A stretch of DNA of 64,000 nt from Methylococcales symbiont of Hymedesmia sp. n. MRB-2018 (GCA_003666385.1 QPIN01000063.1:1-64000), one strand, 5' to 3'. Counted from the stretch's first letter, positions 17,618 through 27,894 are shown. Numbers and translations: made by a program. The notes: generated by a model from the letters alone, not told the origin.

Positions 17618-20038
17618 TTAGTGTGCTATTATTTTAGATTTTTCTTTTTCCACTGTTCCAGCATCTATGACCTCTACACCATCCTTATCAAGCGATGGTA
17701 TATACTGTAAAGCAAGCTCTAGCACTTCATCAATCCAGCGTACTGGCTTAATATCTAGGTTCTTTTTAACATTTTCAGGTATTTCAATTAAATCCTTTTC
17801 ATTCTCAGCAGGTATCAAAACGGTTGTAATTCCACCTCGGTGTGCCGCTAATAATTTTTCCTTCAAACCACCGACAGGTAAAATCTCACCTCTTAGGGTT
17901 ATTTCACCTGTCATAGCTACATTGGATTTAGCCGGTATTTTAGTCAATGCAGAAACAATAGCAGTGCACATTCCAATACCTGCACTAGGACCATCTTTAG
18001 GTGTCGCACCTTCAGGCATATGAATATGAATATCACTTTTTTGAAAAACTTCTTTTCCTATCCCCAATACCTCTGCACGACTCCTCACAACAGTTACTGC
18101 CGCTTCAATGGATTCCTTCATAACATCGCCCAACTTGCCTGTTGCTGACTGCTTCCCTTTTCCGGGCATTATGGCTGTTTCAATGGTTAATAGCTCACCC
18201 CCAACTTGAGTCCAGGCTAACCCAGTCACTCGTCCCACTTGATCTTGCTCTTCTGCCAAACCATAACTAAAGCGTTTAACACCCAAATAGTCATCCAAAT
18301 TGTTTTCAGAAATTTCAACAGTTGTGTTACTGGCTTGTAACAATAGACCTTTAACAACTTTACGACATATTTTTGATATTTCACGCTCTAAACCACGCAC
18401 ACCTGCTTCACGCGTATAAAACCGAATAATATCTCTAATTGCAGACTCAGAGATAGAAATTTCTTTAGCCTTGAGCCCATTATTTTTAATTTGTTTTGTT
18501 AATAGAAAGCGACTGGCAATATTTATTTTTTCATCTTCTGTATATCCAGCTATACGTATAACTTCCATTCTATCCAACAAAGCATGGGGGATATTCATGG
18601 TATTCGCAGTGGCTACAAACATAACGTCGGATAAATCAAAATCAACCTCCAGATAATGATCAGCAAATGTATGGTTTTGTTCAGGATCAAGCACTTCCAA
18701 TAATGCTGACGATGGGTCACCCCTAAAATCAGTAGCCATCTTATCAATTTCATCTAGTAAAAACAGTGGGTTTCTAGTTTTAACTTTAGCTAAATTTTGC
18801 AGGATTTTACCTGGCATAGAACCGATATAAGTTCTTCTATGCCCTCTTATTTCAGCCTCATCTCTTACTCCACCTAAAGCCATTCGTACATATTTCCGAT
18901 TTGTGGCTCTAGCAATAGACTGACCTAATGAGGTTTTTCCTACACCTGGAGGTCCAACTAAACATAGAATAGGTCCTTTTAATTTTTTAACTCGTTGCTG
19001 TACAGCCAAATATTCTAAAATTCTTTCTTTGACTTTTTCAAGACCATAATGCTCTTCTTCTAAAATAGCTTCGGCTTCTTTAAGGTCATGCCTTACCTTG
19101 GTTTTCTTCTTCCAAGGGACACTAATCATCCAGTCTATATAATTACGCACCACTGTCGCTTCTGCTGACATTGGAGACATTAATTTTAATTTATTAATCT
19201 CTGCATCTGCTTTAGTTCTAGCATCTTTAGACAATGCCAGATGTGCTGAGGCAATTTTCTTTTCAAGCTCTTCAATTTCATTGGTAGCATCACCCATATC
19301 ACTTAACTCTTTCTGGATCGCTTTCATTTGCTCATTCAGATAATATTCCTTTTGGTTTTTCTCCATTTGTTTTTTAACACGCCCTCGAATCCTTTTTTCC
19401 ATTTCCAGCAAATCACTTTCGCTTTCCATTAAGGTCATCAAACTTTCTAACCTTTGAGCTATATCCTCCATTTCCAGCATGGCTTGTTTTTCTTCAACTT
19501 TTAAGGTCATGTGTGCAACAATGGTATCTGCTAAACGACTCAAGTCATCAATACCTGCTAGGGAATTTAAAACCTCAGGGGGGATTTTATTATTTAATTT
19601 TACATATTGATCAAACGAACTAATGGTTGTTCGCTGTAAAACTTCTTGTTCTTGCTCTGAAATGACTAATTGATTTTCTATTTCTGAAACTGTCGCTACA
19701 TAATAACCATTTTGTTCTTGATACTGAGTAACTTTACATCGCTGACTGCCTTCCACCAAAACTTTAACGGTTCCATCAGGCAGTTTTAATAATTGTAAAA
19801 TATTAGCCAAAGTCCCCGCTAGATAGAGATCCTTGAAACCAGGGTCATCAACATCTGCTTGTTTTTGTGCCACTAAAAGTAATTGTTTATCCTCATTCAT
19901 GGCAGCATCAATAGCATCTATTGATTTATCTCTACCAACAAATAATGGAATTACCATATGAGGATATACGACAACATCTCTAAGTGGTAAAACAGGTACC
20001 AAATGTTCACTGTTTTCTAAATTAATTAGTTCATTCAT
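17618..20038 (-). CDS. lon: ATP-dependent protease Lon
   Basis: 806 residues, like other LonA proteases. N-terminal substrate domain ([24 protein letters not shown]), coiled coil around 200-270, AAA+ domain with Walker [10 protein letters not shown] and Walker [12 protein letters not shown], and the C-terminal Ser-Lys protease domain with catalytic serine in KDGPSAGIG and lysine in the [12 protein letters not shown] helix. It degrades misfolded and regulatory proteins. A heat-shock type promoter precedes it; a weak A/T-rich hairpin with a T-run follows at about 17600. Confidence 0.97.
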   Translation of the reverse strand: MNELINLENSEHLVPVLPLRDVVVYPHMVIPLFVGRDKSIDAIDAAMNEDKQLLLVAQKQADVDDPGFKDLYLAGTLANILQLLKLPDGTVKVLVEGSQRCKVTQYQEQNGYYVATVSEIENQLVISEQEQEVLQRTTISSFDQYVKLNNKIPPEVLNSLAGIDDLSRLADTIVAHMTLKVEEKQAMLEMEDIAQRLESLMTLMESESDLLEMEKRIRGRVKKQMEKNQKEYYLNEQMKAIQKELSDMGDATNEIEELEKKIASAHLALSKDARTKADAEINKLKLMSPMSAEATVVRNYIDWMISVPWKKKTKVRHDLKEAEAILEEEHYGLEKVKERILEYLAVQQRVKKLKGPILCLVGPPGVGKTSLGQSIARATNRKYVRMALGGVRDEAEIRGHRRTYIGSMPGKILQNLAKVKTRNPLFLLDEIDKMATDFRGDPSSALLEVLDPEQNHTFADHYLEVDFDLSDVMFVATANTMNIPHALLDRMEVIRIAGYTEDEKINIASRFLLTKQIKNNGLKAKEISISESAIRDIIRFYTREAGVRGLEREISKICRKVVKGLLLQASNTTVEISENNLDDYLGVKRFSYGLAEEQDQVGRVTGLAWTQVGGELLTIETAIMPGKGKQSATGKLGDVMKESIEAAVTVVRSRAEVLGIGKEVFQKSDIHIHMPEGATPKDGPSAGIGMCTAIVSALTKIPAKSNVAMTGEITLRGEILPVGGLKEKLLAAHRGGITTVLIPAENEKDLIEIPENVKKNLDIKPVRWIDEVLELALQYIPSLDKDGVEVIDAGTVEKEKSKIIAH

Positions 20039-20081
20039 AATAAGCTTTTATATTGGACTCATCTTATATCAGTAGCTTTGA

Positions 20082-20109
20082 ATATGGGGTGGAATAACAA
20101 AAAAGCAAG
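20082..20109 (-). promoter_or_regulatory. Heat-shock (sigma-32) promoter of lon
   Basis: On the minus strand a perfect sigma-32 -10 element CCCCATAT (20082-20089) lies 13 bases after CTTGCTT (20103-20109), which keeps the CTTG of the -35 consensus. lon is sigma-32 controlled in E. coli. The R2 miniature element begins only 15 bases upstream of this -35 box. Confidence 0.7.
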
Positions 20110-20123
20110 AGAAACAATAATGA

Positions 20124-20264
20124 GAGAACTCAGCATAACTCATGAATGGATAAAAAAGGTCAGCCAAAATAACGCGCAATAGCTCACTATTACACTTGTA
20201 TTTTGACTAAAACCTGAAAAATTCTATCACTTTTTTTATCCGTCCAGAGTTATGCTGAGGTCTC
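20124..20264. mobile_element. R2 miniature inverted-repeat element (141 bp)
   Basis: About 36-base imperfect terminal inverted repeats: left GAGAACTCAGCATAACTC, right (complement) GAGACCTCAGCATAACTC, each followed by GGATAAAAAA. The element is flanked by the 5-base direct repeat AATGA (20119-20123 and 20265-20269), a target-site duplication. It is non-coding. Related copies are at 16635-16691 and, as a fragment, at 213-240. Confidence 0.8.
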
Positions 20265-20332
20265 AATGAATTATCAGCCCACCTAAGCTTTTACTTAAAA
20301 TGTTTGCATAATGTAACATTTTTGTAAGTCAT

Positions 20333-20354
20333 ACCATTTTCAAGAATAAATAGT
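20333..20354. repeat. Short palindromic repeat R4, degenerate copy
   Basis: ACCATTTTCAAGAATAAAT followed by AGT: the same 22-base stem-loop motif as at 29332 and 37556, with one arm base changed. Confidence 0.5.
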
Positions 20355-20370
20355 ATCAATACTTGTAAAC

Positions 20371-20406
20371 AAAAAAAGAGCTATTTGAAAACAAATAGCT
20401 CTTTTT
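20371..20406 (-). terminator. Rho-independent terminator between clpX and lon
   Basis: A perfect 14-bp stem (AAAAAGAGCTATTT and its complement, 20373-20406) with a 6-base loop. On the minus strand it ends in seven T, so it terminates the tig-clpP-clpX transcript; T-richness on both sides would also allow bidirectional use. It lies about 190 bases beyond clpX because a 157-bp element is inserted in between. Confidence 0.88.
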
Positions 20407-20441
20407 AAAATAGATAGGGTCAAAGCAAAACTTTATGCTTT

Positions 20442-20598
20442 GTAACTACTCAGCTAACTCCGTAACTGCTGAGATTGCCCTCTATTTTGTTCAAGATCAA
20501 GGCGTTCAAGAGCAAGGCGAAAGCACGGAGTTTACAGGTGTAAATGCACACTTTCAACGCGGCTATTGGATAAAATAGAGGGTAAGCTGAGTAGTTAC
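20442..20598. mobile_element. R1 miniature element (157 bp, IS66-like ends) inserted in clpX stop codon
   Basis: Perfect 13-base terminal inverted repeats GTAACTACTCAGC (20442-20454 and, inverted, 20586-20598) and a perfect 8-base target duplication TATGCTTT (20434-20441 and 20599-20606). Ends starting GTAA with 8-bp duplications are characteristic of the IS66 family, so this is probably a non-autonomous IS66 relative. Same length as, and opposite orientation to, the copy at 34670-34826. The terminal G supplies the last base of the clpX stop. Confidence 0.9.
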
Positions 20599-21857
20599 TA
20601 TGCTTTTTTCTTTTCTGCCTCATAGACCAATAAAGGCTCTGAATCTCCAAGAATAACACTTTCATCGACCACAACTTTACTGATATTTTCGGCTGAAGGA
20701 ATTTCATACATTGTATCTAGCAAAACATTTTCCACAATGGTTCTAAGTCCTCTTGCACCTGTTTTTCTATGCATTGATTTTTTAGCAATCTCTGTCAAAG
20801 AATCACCTCTAAATTCTAACTCAGCACCTTCCATTTCAAACAAGTGCTGGTATTGCTTGATTAAAGCATTTTTAGGTTCAGTTAATATCTGTACCAAAGC
20901 CGCTTCATCTAGCTCCTCTAAAGTAGCTACAACAGGTAAACGCCCTACAAATTCAGGTATGAGTCCATATTTAATTAAGTCTTCTGCTTCAATCTGAGCA
21001 AATAATTCACCTACATTCTTGCTCTCATCTTTACTTTTAATTTCTGCAGAAAATCCAATCCCACCTTTTTCGGTTCGATCTTTGATTACTTTATCCAAAC
21101 CAGCAAAAGCCCCCCCTACAATAAAGAGAATATTAGCAGTATTGACTTGTAAAAACTCTTGTTGCGGATATTTCCTTCCGCCGTGTGGAGGAACAGAAGC
21201 CACAGTACCTTCAATAAGCTTCAACAGTGCTTGCTGAACACCCTCACCAGAAACATCACGAGTAATAGAAGGATTATCTGATTTTCGTGTGATTTTATCT
21301 ATCTCATCAATATAGACAATCCCTGCTTCTGCTTTTTCCACATCATAGTCACATTTTTGCAGAATTTTCTGGATAATATTTTCAACATCTTCACCAACAT
21401 AACCCGCCTCTGTCAGTGTTGTTGCATCTGCAATGGTAAAAGGCACATTCAATAAACGGGCCAATGTTTCTGCTAATAAGGTCTTACCTGAACCTGTGGG
21501 ACCAATCAATAATATATTAGATTTCGCAAGCTCTATGCCGTCCTTTTTATGATTGCTTCGTAACCGTTTATAATGATTATACACTGCGACAGAAAGCATT
21601 TTCTTTGCACTTTCCTGACCAATTACATAACTATCAAGCTCACTTTTTATCTCTTTTGGCTTAGGCAGTTCACCATCAGTAAATTCACCTTCTTCTTGTA
21701 ATTCATCTCTAATAATGTCGTTACAAAGTTCCACACATTCATCACAAACATAAACAGAAGGACCTGCGATCAGTTTTCTAACTTCATTTTGACTTTTGCC
21801 ACAAAAAGAACAGTAGAGTAATTTCTCATCACCCTTTCTATTTTTATCTTTACTCAT
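20598..21857 (-). CDS. clpX: ATP-dependent Clp protease ATP-binding subunit ClpX
   Basis: 419 residues. N-terminal zinc-binding domain ([12 protein letters not shown] ... CDECVELC, residues 15-45), AAA+ domain with Walker A GPTGSGKT, Walker [10 protein letters not shown], and the pore and IGF-like ClpP-docking loops (for example [11 protein letters not shown]). It unfolds substrates for ClpP. The stop codon is TAG, made by the junction of the target duplication (TA) and the first base of the R1 element; removing the element restores a TAA at the same place, so the protein end is unchanged. Confidence 0.97.
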   Translation of the reverse strand: MSKDKNRKGDEKLLYCSFCGKSQNEVRKLIAGPSVYVCDECVELCNDIIRDELQEEGEFTDGELPKPKEIKSELDSYVIGQESAKKMLSVAVYNHYKRLRSNHKKDGIELAKSNILLIGPTGSGKTLLAETLARLLNVPFTIADATTLTEAGYVGEDVENIIQKILQKCDYDVEKAEAGIVYIDEIDKITRKSDNPSITRDVSGEGVQQALLKLIEGTVASVPPHGGRKYPQQEFLQVNTANILFIVGGAFAGLDKVIKDRTEKGGIGFSAEIKSKDESKNVGELFAQIEAEDLIKYGLIPEFVGRLPVVATLEELDEAALVQILTEPKNALIKQYQHLFEMEGAELEFRGDSLTEIAKKSMHRKTGARGLRTIVENVLLDTMYEIPSAENISKVVVDESVILGDSEPLLVYEAEKKKA

Positions 21858-21925
21858 AAATTCAAGCTCCTACAAGAAAAAATTGACTACATAAGAATAT
21901 ATTGAAACGACTAAATTTACCAACT

Positions 21926-22585
21926 TCAATCTGTCGCATCTGGCTCTCTATTTGATAAAATCTTATCTACCAAGCCATAGCTAACAGCATCTTGCGCACT
22001 TAAAAAATTATCTCTATCAGTATCTTTCTCTATTTTTTCAACATCCTGCCCAGTGTGACTAGATAAAATACTATTTAGCCTTTCCCTCACTGAAAGAATT
22101 TCTTTTGCATGAATATCAATATCAGATGCCTGCCCTTGAAACCCACCTAAAGGCTGATGAATCATAACCCTTGAATGAGGCAAGCAAAAGCGCTTACCTT
22201 TAGCACCAGCTGTTAACAATAAAGACCCCATACTGGCTGCCTGACCGATACACATAGTACTAACATCTGCCTTGATGAACTGCATGGTGTCATAGATAGC
22301 CATGCCCGCAGACACCGAGCCACCAGGTGAATTGATATATAAATGTATATCTTTATCTGGGTTTTCTGATTCAAGAAACAATAACTGGGCAACAATAAGA
22401 TTAGCCATGTAATCTTCTACCTGCCCTACCAAAAAAATCACGCGTTCTTTTAATAATCGGGAATAGATATCAAAAGAGCGTTCACCTCGGGCTGTCTGCT
22501 CTATCACCATAGGAACCAACCCACCTGCATCCTGAGGAGAATTAAAAGATGAAGTCATTTTCTCAAAACCGTTATATTGATTCAT
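21926..22585 (-). CDS. clpP: ATP-dependent Clp protease proteolytic subunit ClpP
   Basis: 219 residues. Serine peptidase that forms the tetradecameric chamber used by ClpX. The catalytic triad is visible: serine in [11 protein letters not shown], histidine in [11 protein letters not shown], and aspartate in the [13 protein letters not shown] region. The N-terminal extension before [21 protein letters not shown] is a propeptide, as usual. It lies 16 bases after tig and 68 bases before clpX in the conserved tig-clpP-clpX order. Confidence 0.97.
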   Translation of the reverse strand: MNQYNGFEKMTSSFNSPQDAGGLVPMVIEQTARGERSFDIYSRLLKERVIFLVGQVEDYMANLIVAQLLFLESENPDKDIHLYINSPGGSVSAGMAIYDTMQFIKADVSTMCIGQAASMGSLLLTAGAKGKRFCLPHSRVMIHQPLGGFQGQASDIDIHAKEILSVRERLNSILSSHTGQDVEKIEKDTDRDNFLSAQDAVSYGLVDKILSNREPDATD

Positions 22586-22601
22586 AAGTACCTTTAGCTA
22601 G

Positions 22602-23915
22602 TTAGTTAGTTTGCTTGTTTGCTTGTTTTTCCATCACATCTTCAAAATTAACCGTTTCATCAGTCATTTTAGCCTGACTAACAATCCATTCAACGGTTTG
22701 TTCTTCAAGCACCATTTGCTTAATTTCATTCAATCTTTTTTCATCGGAATAATACCAATCAATCAGATCTGAAGGGGTATCATAATTTTTAGCCATATAT
22801 TCTAAAGTAGTACGTACTTTCGCATCATCCACTTTCATCTCATTTTTTTGAATCACTTCACCTAAAATAAGACCTAAAGCAACCCTACGTTTAGCCTGTT
22901 CTTCAAATAGATTCCTCGGTAAATCCAAATCCTTTAAACTCATATTCTGTTTTTTTGCATTCTCTTGATAAGGTTTCATCATGCTTTCAACCTCTTGATC
23001 AATTAAAGCATTAGGCACCGTGACTTCGATTTTTTCATACAAGGCATTCATCACTGCATTTTTTAACTTTCCCTTTAAGCCTTGAGTCAATTCTCTTTCC
23101 ATATTTGACTTAATATCTACATTAAAAGACTCTATAGTGCCATCTTCAACGCCATAATTTTTAATGAACTCAGCATCAATGTCTGGCAAAACAGCTTCTT
23201 CTACCTTGATCAGATCAACTTCAAATTCTGCTGTTTTTCCTGCTAATTTTTTACTACCATATTCTTCAGGAAAACCAATACTAAAAGCTTTATTAGCACC
23301 CGCTTCCAAACCGATTAATTCATCTTCAAAACCAGGAATCATTTGTCCAGAACCAATTTCTACTGAATAATTTTCAACTTTACCCTCCGTAAAGTCTTCA
23401 CCTTCACAAACCCCTAAAAAATGAACCGTTACTTGATCTCTTTTTGCTGAAGCACGCTGTACAATTTTCCATTCTTTCTTTTGATCTCTTAGTTTAGCCA
23501 CCATGGAATCAATATCAGCTTGTTGAACAGTTGCTGTCGGATTTTTAATTTCTAAAGAAGACACATTATCTAATGAAATTTTCGGATAAATTTCAAATTC
23601 AGCGGTATATTCAAAACCTGTCGTTTCCTCAACAGGATGAATATGTGGATGCCCTGCGGGGTTCAAGTCTTGCTCTTTCAAAGCATCAAGATAGCTTGAT
23701 TGAATTAAGTCTCCAGTAATTTCTCCTCTCACTCTTTCAGCATACAGTTTTTTCACAACACGCACAGGTACTTTGCCTGGACGAAAACCATCAATTTTAA
23801 CTTCACGCGCTAAAGACTTGAATCGAACCTCCATTTTTTCCTGAATCATATCTTCAGGAATACTTACCGTCATTTTACGACTCAATTCTGATGTCTTTTC
23901 GACAGAAACTTGCAT
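22602..23915 (-). CDS. tig: Trigger factor
   Basis: 437 residues, the normal size. Ribosome-bound chaperone with prolyl isomerase activity. The N-terminal ribosome-binding domain carries the signature GFRPGKVPVRVVKK (near 43-56; GFRxGKxP motif), then the FKBP-like domain (RDQVTVHFLGVCEGEDFTEG ... GFEDELIGLEAG), then the helical C-terminal arms. First protein gene of the tig-clpP-clpX operon, 98 bases downstream of tRNA-Leu. Confidence 0.96.
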   Translation of the reverse strand: MQVSVEKTSELSRKMTVSIPEDMIQEKMEVRFKSLAREVKIDGFRPGKVPVRVVKKLYAERVRGEITGDLIQSSYLDALKEQDLNPAGHPHIHPVEETTGFEYTAEFEIYPKISLDNVSSLEIKNPTATVQQADIDSMVAKLRDQKKEWKIVQRASAKRDQVTVHFLGVCEGEDFTEGKVENYSVEIGSGQMIPGFEDELIGLEAGANKAFSIGFPEEYGSKKLAGKTAEFEVDLIKVEEAVLPDIDAEFIKNYGVEDGTIESFNVDIKSNMERELTQGLKGKLKNAVMNALYEKIEVTVPNALIDQEVESMMKPYQENAKKQNMSLKDLDLPRNLFEEQAKRRVALGLILGEVIQKNEMKVDDAKVRTTLEYMAKNYDTPSDLIDWYYSDEKRLNEIKQMVLEEQTVEWIVSQAKMTDETVNFEDVMEKQANKQTN

Positions 23916-23984
23916 TAATTTACCTCAATATTATGATTTTTTAGATAACCGATGAATGCTATCATTTACGTACTAAATGAGAAA

Positions 23985-24004
23985 TTAACGATGATTATCG
24001 TTAA
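23985..24004 (-). terminator. Possible tRNA-Leu terminator hairpin
   Basis: TTAACGAT/ATCGTTAA, an 8-bp inverted repeat with a 4-base loop, starts 9 bases after the CCA end of tRNA-Leu on the minus strand and is followed by TTTCTC. The T-run is weak, so it may be an attenuator or operator ahead of tig. Confidence 0.4.
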
Positions 24005-24012
24005 CTTTAAAA

Positions 24013-24097
<85 letters not shown>

Positions 24098-24307
24098 TTA
24101 ATTAATCGCCCATTATAATTACTTACTATGTCATATTCAACAAAAAATTATTACAACACTATGCAAGAAGAGAACAACATTAGCAGAGATACGGTGAGTA
24201 GCGAATTACGCCACTCTCAGACAGCCACCAGAGAGTAATAAACTCAATGGCTTACGATTTTGTTATTCAATCAAAGTGAGGTGCTTTATGACTTTTTCAA
24301 TCAATTC

Positions 24308-24349
24308 GTAACCACTCAGCGTACTCCGTAACTGCTTCGATACCCTCTT
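24308..24349. repeat. R1 element fragment (left end)
   Basis: GTAACCACTCAGC and the following CGTAACTGCT match the left end of the 157-bp R1 element; the homology ends 4 bases before the mtkB stop. The upstream stretch 24100-24307 shows no gene. Confidence 0.65.
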
Positions 24350-24352
24350 TAA

Positions 24353-25240
24353 TTACCTTTTACTTAACACTTTAGCAATAGTTTCCCCCATTGCCGAAGG
24401 TGTAGGGGCAATTATTACACCCAAATCTTGTAACATTTCAACCTTTTCTGCTGCAGACTCTCCAGAAGAAGAAATAATGGCACCCGCATGCCCCATCCTG
24501 CGTCCTTTAGGCGCGGTCAAACCTGCAATATAAGCTACTACAGGCTTGCTCATCTGTTTTTTAGCATATAGTCCCGCATCAACTTCTTGCAACCCTCCAA
24601 TTTCTCCAATCATCAAAACCACTTTGGTTTCATCATCCTGTTCAAATTTTTCAAAAATATCACGATGCGAACTTCCATTAATAGGATCGCCTCCTATACC
24701 CACAGAAGTTGAAACACCTATTCCAAGCTCTTTCATTTGGTCAGCAGCTTCATAACCCAAAGTACCTGAGCGACCCACAATACCCACAATACCCTGTCTA
24801 TAAATATGTCCAGGCATAATACCCAACATCGTTTTTCCTGGACTAATTGTCCCTGCACAGTTGGGACCTGTTAAAACCATTCGCTTATCTTTTGGGAATT
24901 TACGCAAGAATTGTTTAACTTTCATCATATCCTGAGTAGGAATACCATCTGTGATTGAAACACAATACTTAATGCCCGCTTCAGCAGCTTCCATAATGGA
25001 GTCTGCGGCAAATGCTGGGGGAACAAAAATAATACTTGCCTCGGCTCCTTGTTGTTCCACTGCCTCACGCACCGTATTAAAAACAGGGCGTTGTAAATGA
25101 GTTTGCCCCCCTTTACCCGGGGTAATACCACCCACTATATTTGAACCATATTCGATCATATCCTGGGCATGAAAAGAACCAATTTTCCCAGTAAAACCTT
25201 GTACAATTATCGGTGTTTTTTCATCAATAAAAATAGACAT
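24353..25240 (-). CDS. mtkB: Malate-CoA ligase (malate thiokinase) alpha subunit
   Basis: 295 residues, homologous to SucD. CoA-binding N-terminal domain (PIIVQGFTGKIGSFHAQDMIEYG) and ligase domain with the phosphohistidine in GRRMGHAGAII (His near 247). With MtkA it makes malyl-CoA from malate, CoA and ATP. The malate rather than succinate assignment rests on the adjacent malyl-CoA lyase gene and on closeness to methylotroph MtkB sequences; a succinyl-CoA synthetase role is the alternative. The start overlaps the mtkA stop by one base. Confidence 0.87.
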   Translation of the reverse strand: MSIFIDEKTPIIVQGFTGKIGSFHAQDMIEYGSNIVGGITPGKGGQTHLQRPVFNTVREAVEQQGAEASIIFVPPAFAADSIMEAAEAGIKYCVSITDGIPTQDMMKVKQFLRKFPKDKRMVLTGPNCAGTISPGKTMLGIMPGHIYRQGIVGIVGRSGTLGYEAADQMKELGIGVSTSVGIGGDPINGSSHRDIFEKFEQDDETKVVLMIGEIGGLQEVDAGLYAKKQMSKPVVAYIAGLTAPKGRRMGHAGAIISSSGESAAEKVEMLQDLGVIIAPTPSAMGETIAKVLSKR

Positions 25241-26436
25241 TATGTGGCTTCCTCTGCTTCTTTAGCGATTTGTGCATTACGTGCAGCGACTGCTTTTTCA
25301 GCAACTTCCGCTAAAGTAGTTGCGGTAATAATTGGCAAACCACTTTCTTCAATTATTTTACGACCTTCTTCAACATGCGTCCCAGATAAGCGAACAATCA
25401 AAGGTATCTTCATATTAATTTTCTTGACCGCATGTACCACCCCTTCTGCTATCCAATCACATCGATTAATTCCAGCAAAAATATTAACCAGCATAGCTTT
25501 TACACCTTCATCAGCTAATACTAGGCGAAATGCTTTTTCTGTACGTTCTGCTGATGCACCACCACCCACATCCAGAAAATTAGCAGGCTCTCCACCTGCC
25601 AATTTAATCATATCCATGGTTGCCATAGCCAAGCCAGCACCATTAATCATACAACCAATATCACCATCCAAGCCGACATAACTCAGACCACGATCTGCTG
25701 CTGCCATTTCCCGCTTATCTTCTTGGGTTTTATCCCGTAGTTCTGTCACTTTTTGTCTACGAAACAAGGCGTTATCATCAAAGTTTATTTTCGCATCCAT
25801 AATCATTAATTTACCACTCCCCCCAGTCACAATCAGGGGGTTTATTTCTATCATATTGGCATCTAAGTCACGCATTGCTCGATAACAACCCGAAATTAAT
25901 TTGACCGCCGGACTAATTTGAGAAGGTTCTAACCCAAGATAAAAAGCCATTCCTCTCGCCTGAAAGTCCAGCAAACCGACCGCAGGATCAATTTGAATTT
26001 TCTTGATTTTTTCAGGACTATCTTCGGCTAATGCCTCAATATCCATACCCCCCTCAGCAGAACCAACCATTATGATACTTTCATGGGCGCGATCAACCAA
26101 CAAACTAAAATAGAGTTCTTTTGCTATATTAGTTCCAGCTTCAATATATAACCTTAAACAAACTTTACCAGCAGAACCTGTTTGCTGGGTCACCAAACGA
26201 TGCCCCAACATAGCTTCAGCAGCAACCTCGACTTCTTCATAAGACCTGCAAATTTTAATACCACCCGCTTTGCCACGCGCCCCTGAATGAATCTGGGCTT
26301 TAACTGCCCAAACATCACCACCAATTTCTCTAGCACGCTGTACCGCATCTTCGGGGCTATATGCCAAGCCTCCATCAGCAATTCTGACACCATAGCCCGC
26401 TAAAATTTCTTTCGCTTGATACTCATGAATATCCAT
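25240..26436 (-). CDS. mtkA: Malate-CoA ligase (malate thiokinase) beta subunit
   Basis: 398 residues, homologous to SucC. ATP-grasp N-terminal domain (MDIHEYQAKEILAGYGV, AVKAQIHSGARGKAGGIKIC) and C-terminal CoA-ligase domain (DGDIGCMINGAGLAMATMDMIKLAGGEPANFLDVGGGAS in outline). It binds ATP and malate in the MtkAB complex. Between mcl (12 bases upstream) and mtkB (overlapping). The gene trio forms one transcript with a promoter at 27488-27515. Confidence 0.87.
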   Translation of the reverse strand: MDIHEYQAKEILAGYGVRIADGGLAYSPEDAVQRAREIGGDVWAVKAQIHSGARGKAGGIKICRSYEEVEVAAEAMLGHRLVTQQTGSAGKVCLRLYIEAGTNIAKELYFSLLVDRAHESIIMVGSAEGGMDIEALAEDSPEKIKKIQIDPAVGLLDFQARGMAFYLGLEPSQISPAVKLISGCYRAMRDLDANMIEINPLIVTGGSGKLMIMDAKINFDDNALFRRQKVTELRDKTQEDKREMAAADRGLSYVGLDGDIGCMINGAGLAMATMDMIKLAGGEPANFLDVGGGASAERTEKAFRLVLADEGVKAMLVNIFAGINRCDWIAEGVVHAVKKINMKIPLIVRLSGTHVEEGRKIIEESGLPIITATTLAEVAEKAVAARNAQIAKEAEEAT

Positions 26437-26448
26437 AATATTCCTATA

Positions 26449-27402
26449 TTATTTGGTTTTTGTAGCAATCGCTTCAGCAGATTTAACAATATTCTGTGCC
26501 ATTTTTTCAGAAGCGGCATCAATTAAACGTCCATCTAGTGCGGCTGCACCTTTACCCTGTGCCGCCGCTTCTTTTAACGCAACTAAAATACGTTTTGCTT
26601 TATCAATTTCAGCGCTTGGAGGAGTGAATATCTCATTCGCCAACGCAACTTGGGAAGGATGAATTGCCCACTTACCTTCACAACCTAATGCAGCGGATCT
26701 TTTAGCTGCCAATTTATAACCTTCAGGGTCTTTAATATCACCAAAAGGCCCGTCAATCGGTCTTAAACCGTATGCTCGGCAGGCAACAGTCATTCGGCTG
26801 ATTGCTGAATGCCATTGATCTCCTGGATAGTCAGGGTTTAATCCACCAATATTTGTCGTTCTTGCACGGTTACTGGCGGCATAATCGGCTACACCAAAAT
26901 GCAAAGCTTCCATACGCCCAGCAATGGCTCCTTGTTTAGCAATATCTTCAACATTTGCCATCCCCAAAGCAGTTTCAATCAAACACTCAATACCCACTTT
27001 ATTTTTTAGTCTTTCTTGCATTTCTAACTGATTTATCATTGAATCAACCATATACACATCAGCATAAACACCCACTTTAGGTATGAGTATTGTGTTCAGT
27101 TTTTCTCCACATTGCTCCATCAAATCAACGACATCACGTACCATAAATTCTGTATCCAAACCATTGATTCTTACAGAAATAGTGACACCATGCTCAGCCC
27201 AGCTCATGTCATTAATAGCTTCAATAACATTTTTACGTGCCTGCAATTTATCATCAGGTGCCACAGCATCCTCAAGATCAAGAAAAATGAAGTCTACCCC
27301 ACTTTTCATTGCTTTCTCAAACATACTAGGATTTGACCCAGGAACAGCCAGTTCACAACGCTGAACACGTTGAACATTAGCCTCATATAATGTATGACTC
27401 AT
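26449..27402 (-). CDS. mcl: Malyl-CoA lyase
   Basis: 317 residues of the HpcH/HpaI aldolase-citrate lyase family. Splits L-malyl-CoA into glyoxylate and acetyl-CoA, the last step of the serine cycle. Seen: RCELAVPGSNPSMFEKA (start of the barrel), FIFLDLEDAVAPDDK (metal and substrate acidic residues), ISVRINGLDTEF, GIECLIETALGM, and KWAIHPSQ near the end. The next genes encode both malate thiokinase subunits, so the set converts malate to C2 units. First gene of the operon, with a TTGACA promoter 86-113 bases upstream. Confidence 0.9.
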   Translation of the reverse strand: MSHTLYEANVQRVQRCELAVPGSNPSMFEKAMKSGVDFIFLDLEDAVAPDDKLQARKNVIEAINDMSWAEHGVTISVRINGLDTEFMVRDVVDLMEQCGEKLNTILIPKVGVYADVYMVDSMINQLEMQERLKNKVGIECLIETALGMANVEDIAKQGAIAGRMEALHFGVADYAASNRARTTNIGGLNPDYPGDQWHSAISRMTVACRAYGLRPIDGPFGDIKDPEGYKLAAKRSAALGCEGKWAIHPSQVALANEIFTPPSAEIDKAKRILVALKEAAAQGKGAAALDGRLIDAASEKMAQNIVKSAEAIATKTK

Positions 27403-27487
27403 TTAAATACCTAATTTTTTAGAAGCATTGAATATATTTTTAAAATTAACACTGTATTAAAAATGCAAAATATACAATCAACCGATT

Positions 27488-27515
27488 ATTTTACGTTTTG
27501 ATGATTGATTGTCAA
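27488..27515 (-). promoter_or_regulatory. Sigma-70 promoter of mcl-mtkA-mtkB
   Basis: On the minus strand TTGACA (27510-27515), 16-base spacer, TAAAAT (27488-27493). The leader to the mcl start is about 80 bases. The remaining gap to def (27516-27894) has only A/T-rich sequence and the inverted repeat at 27826-27853. Confidence 0.7.
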
Positions 27516-27825
27516 ATCTGACTTTTAGCTTCATTGAGTTTATGAATATACTTGAATTCTACTTATAAACGCACCACTACCAATTGACGAGCATTCGCCC
27601 CCGTCATCTCTAAAAACAACTGATAATTAGTATTACTTTCTGGTTTGATATTTTAACCAAAAACTAAAGATTATCGCTACTTTAAAATAGTGGCTATTAT
27701 AATTCTGTAGCCAAATATCATGGTGTTCTACTATTGATTTCTTAGCCCATAAATAGCAAAGCTTGTTTAGATTTTGTTTGCAATCGGATAAAATTGTCAG
27801 CATAAAGGACTGAAAACTTATTGGG

Positions 27826-27853
27826 TATACATTCTCAATGAGTAAAATGTATA
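27826..27853. promoter_or_regulatory. Inverted repeat ahead of def
   Basis: TATACATT (27826-27833) and AATGTATA (27846-27853) form a perfect 8-base dyad with 12 bases between, 42 bases before the def start. The spacing of about two helical turns suits a dimeric regulator. No regulator is known to me for this site. Confidence 0.35.
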
Positions 27854-27894
27854 TTTCATTCCTATTGTTAAACATTTTTAAACTGGAGTTGTAA

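Noticed and set aside
20450-20707. 85-codon minus-strand frame covering the clpX end
   Set aside because: It reads out of frame through clpX and then through the R1 miniature element; no independent support.
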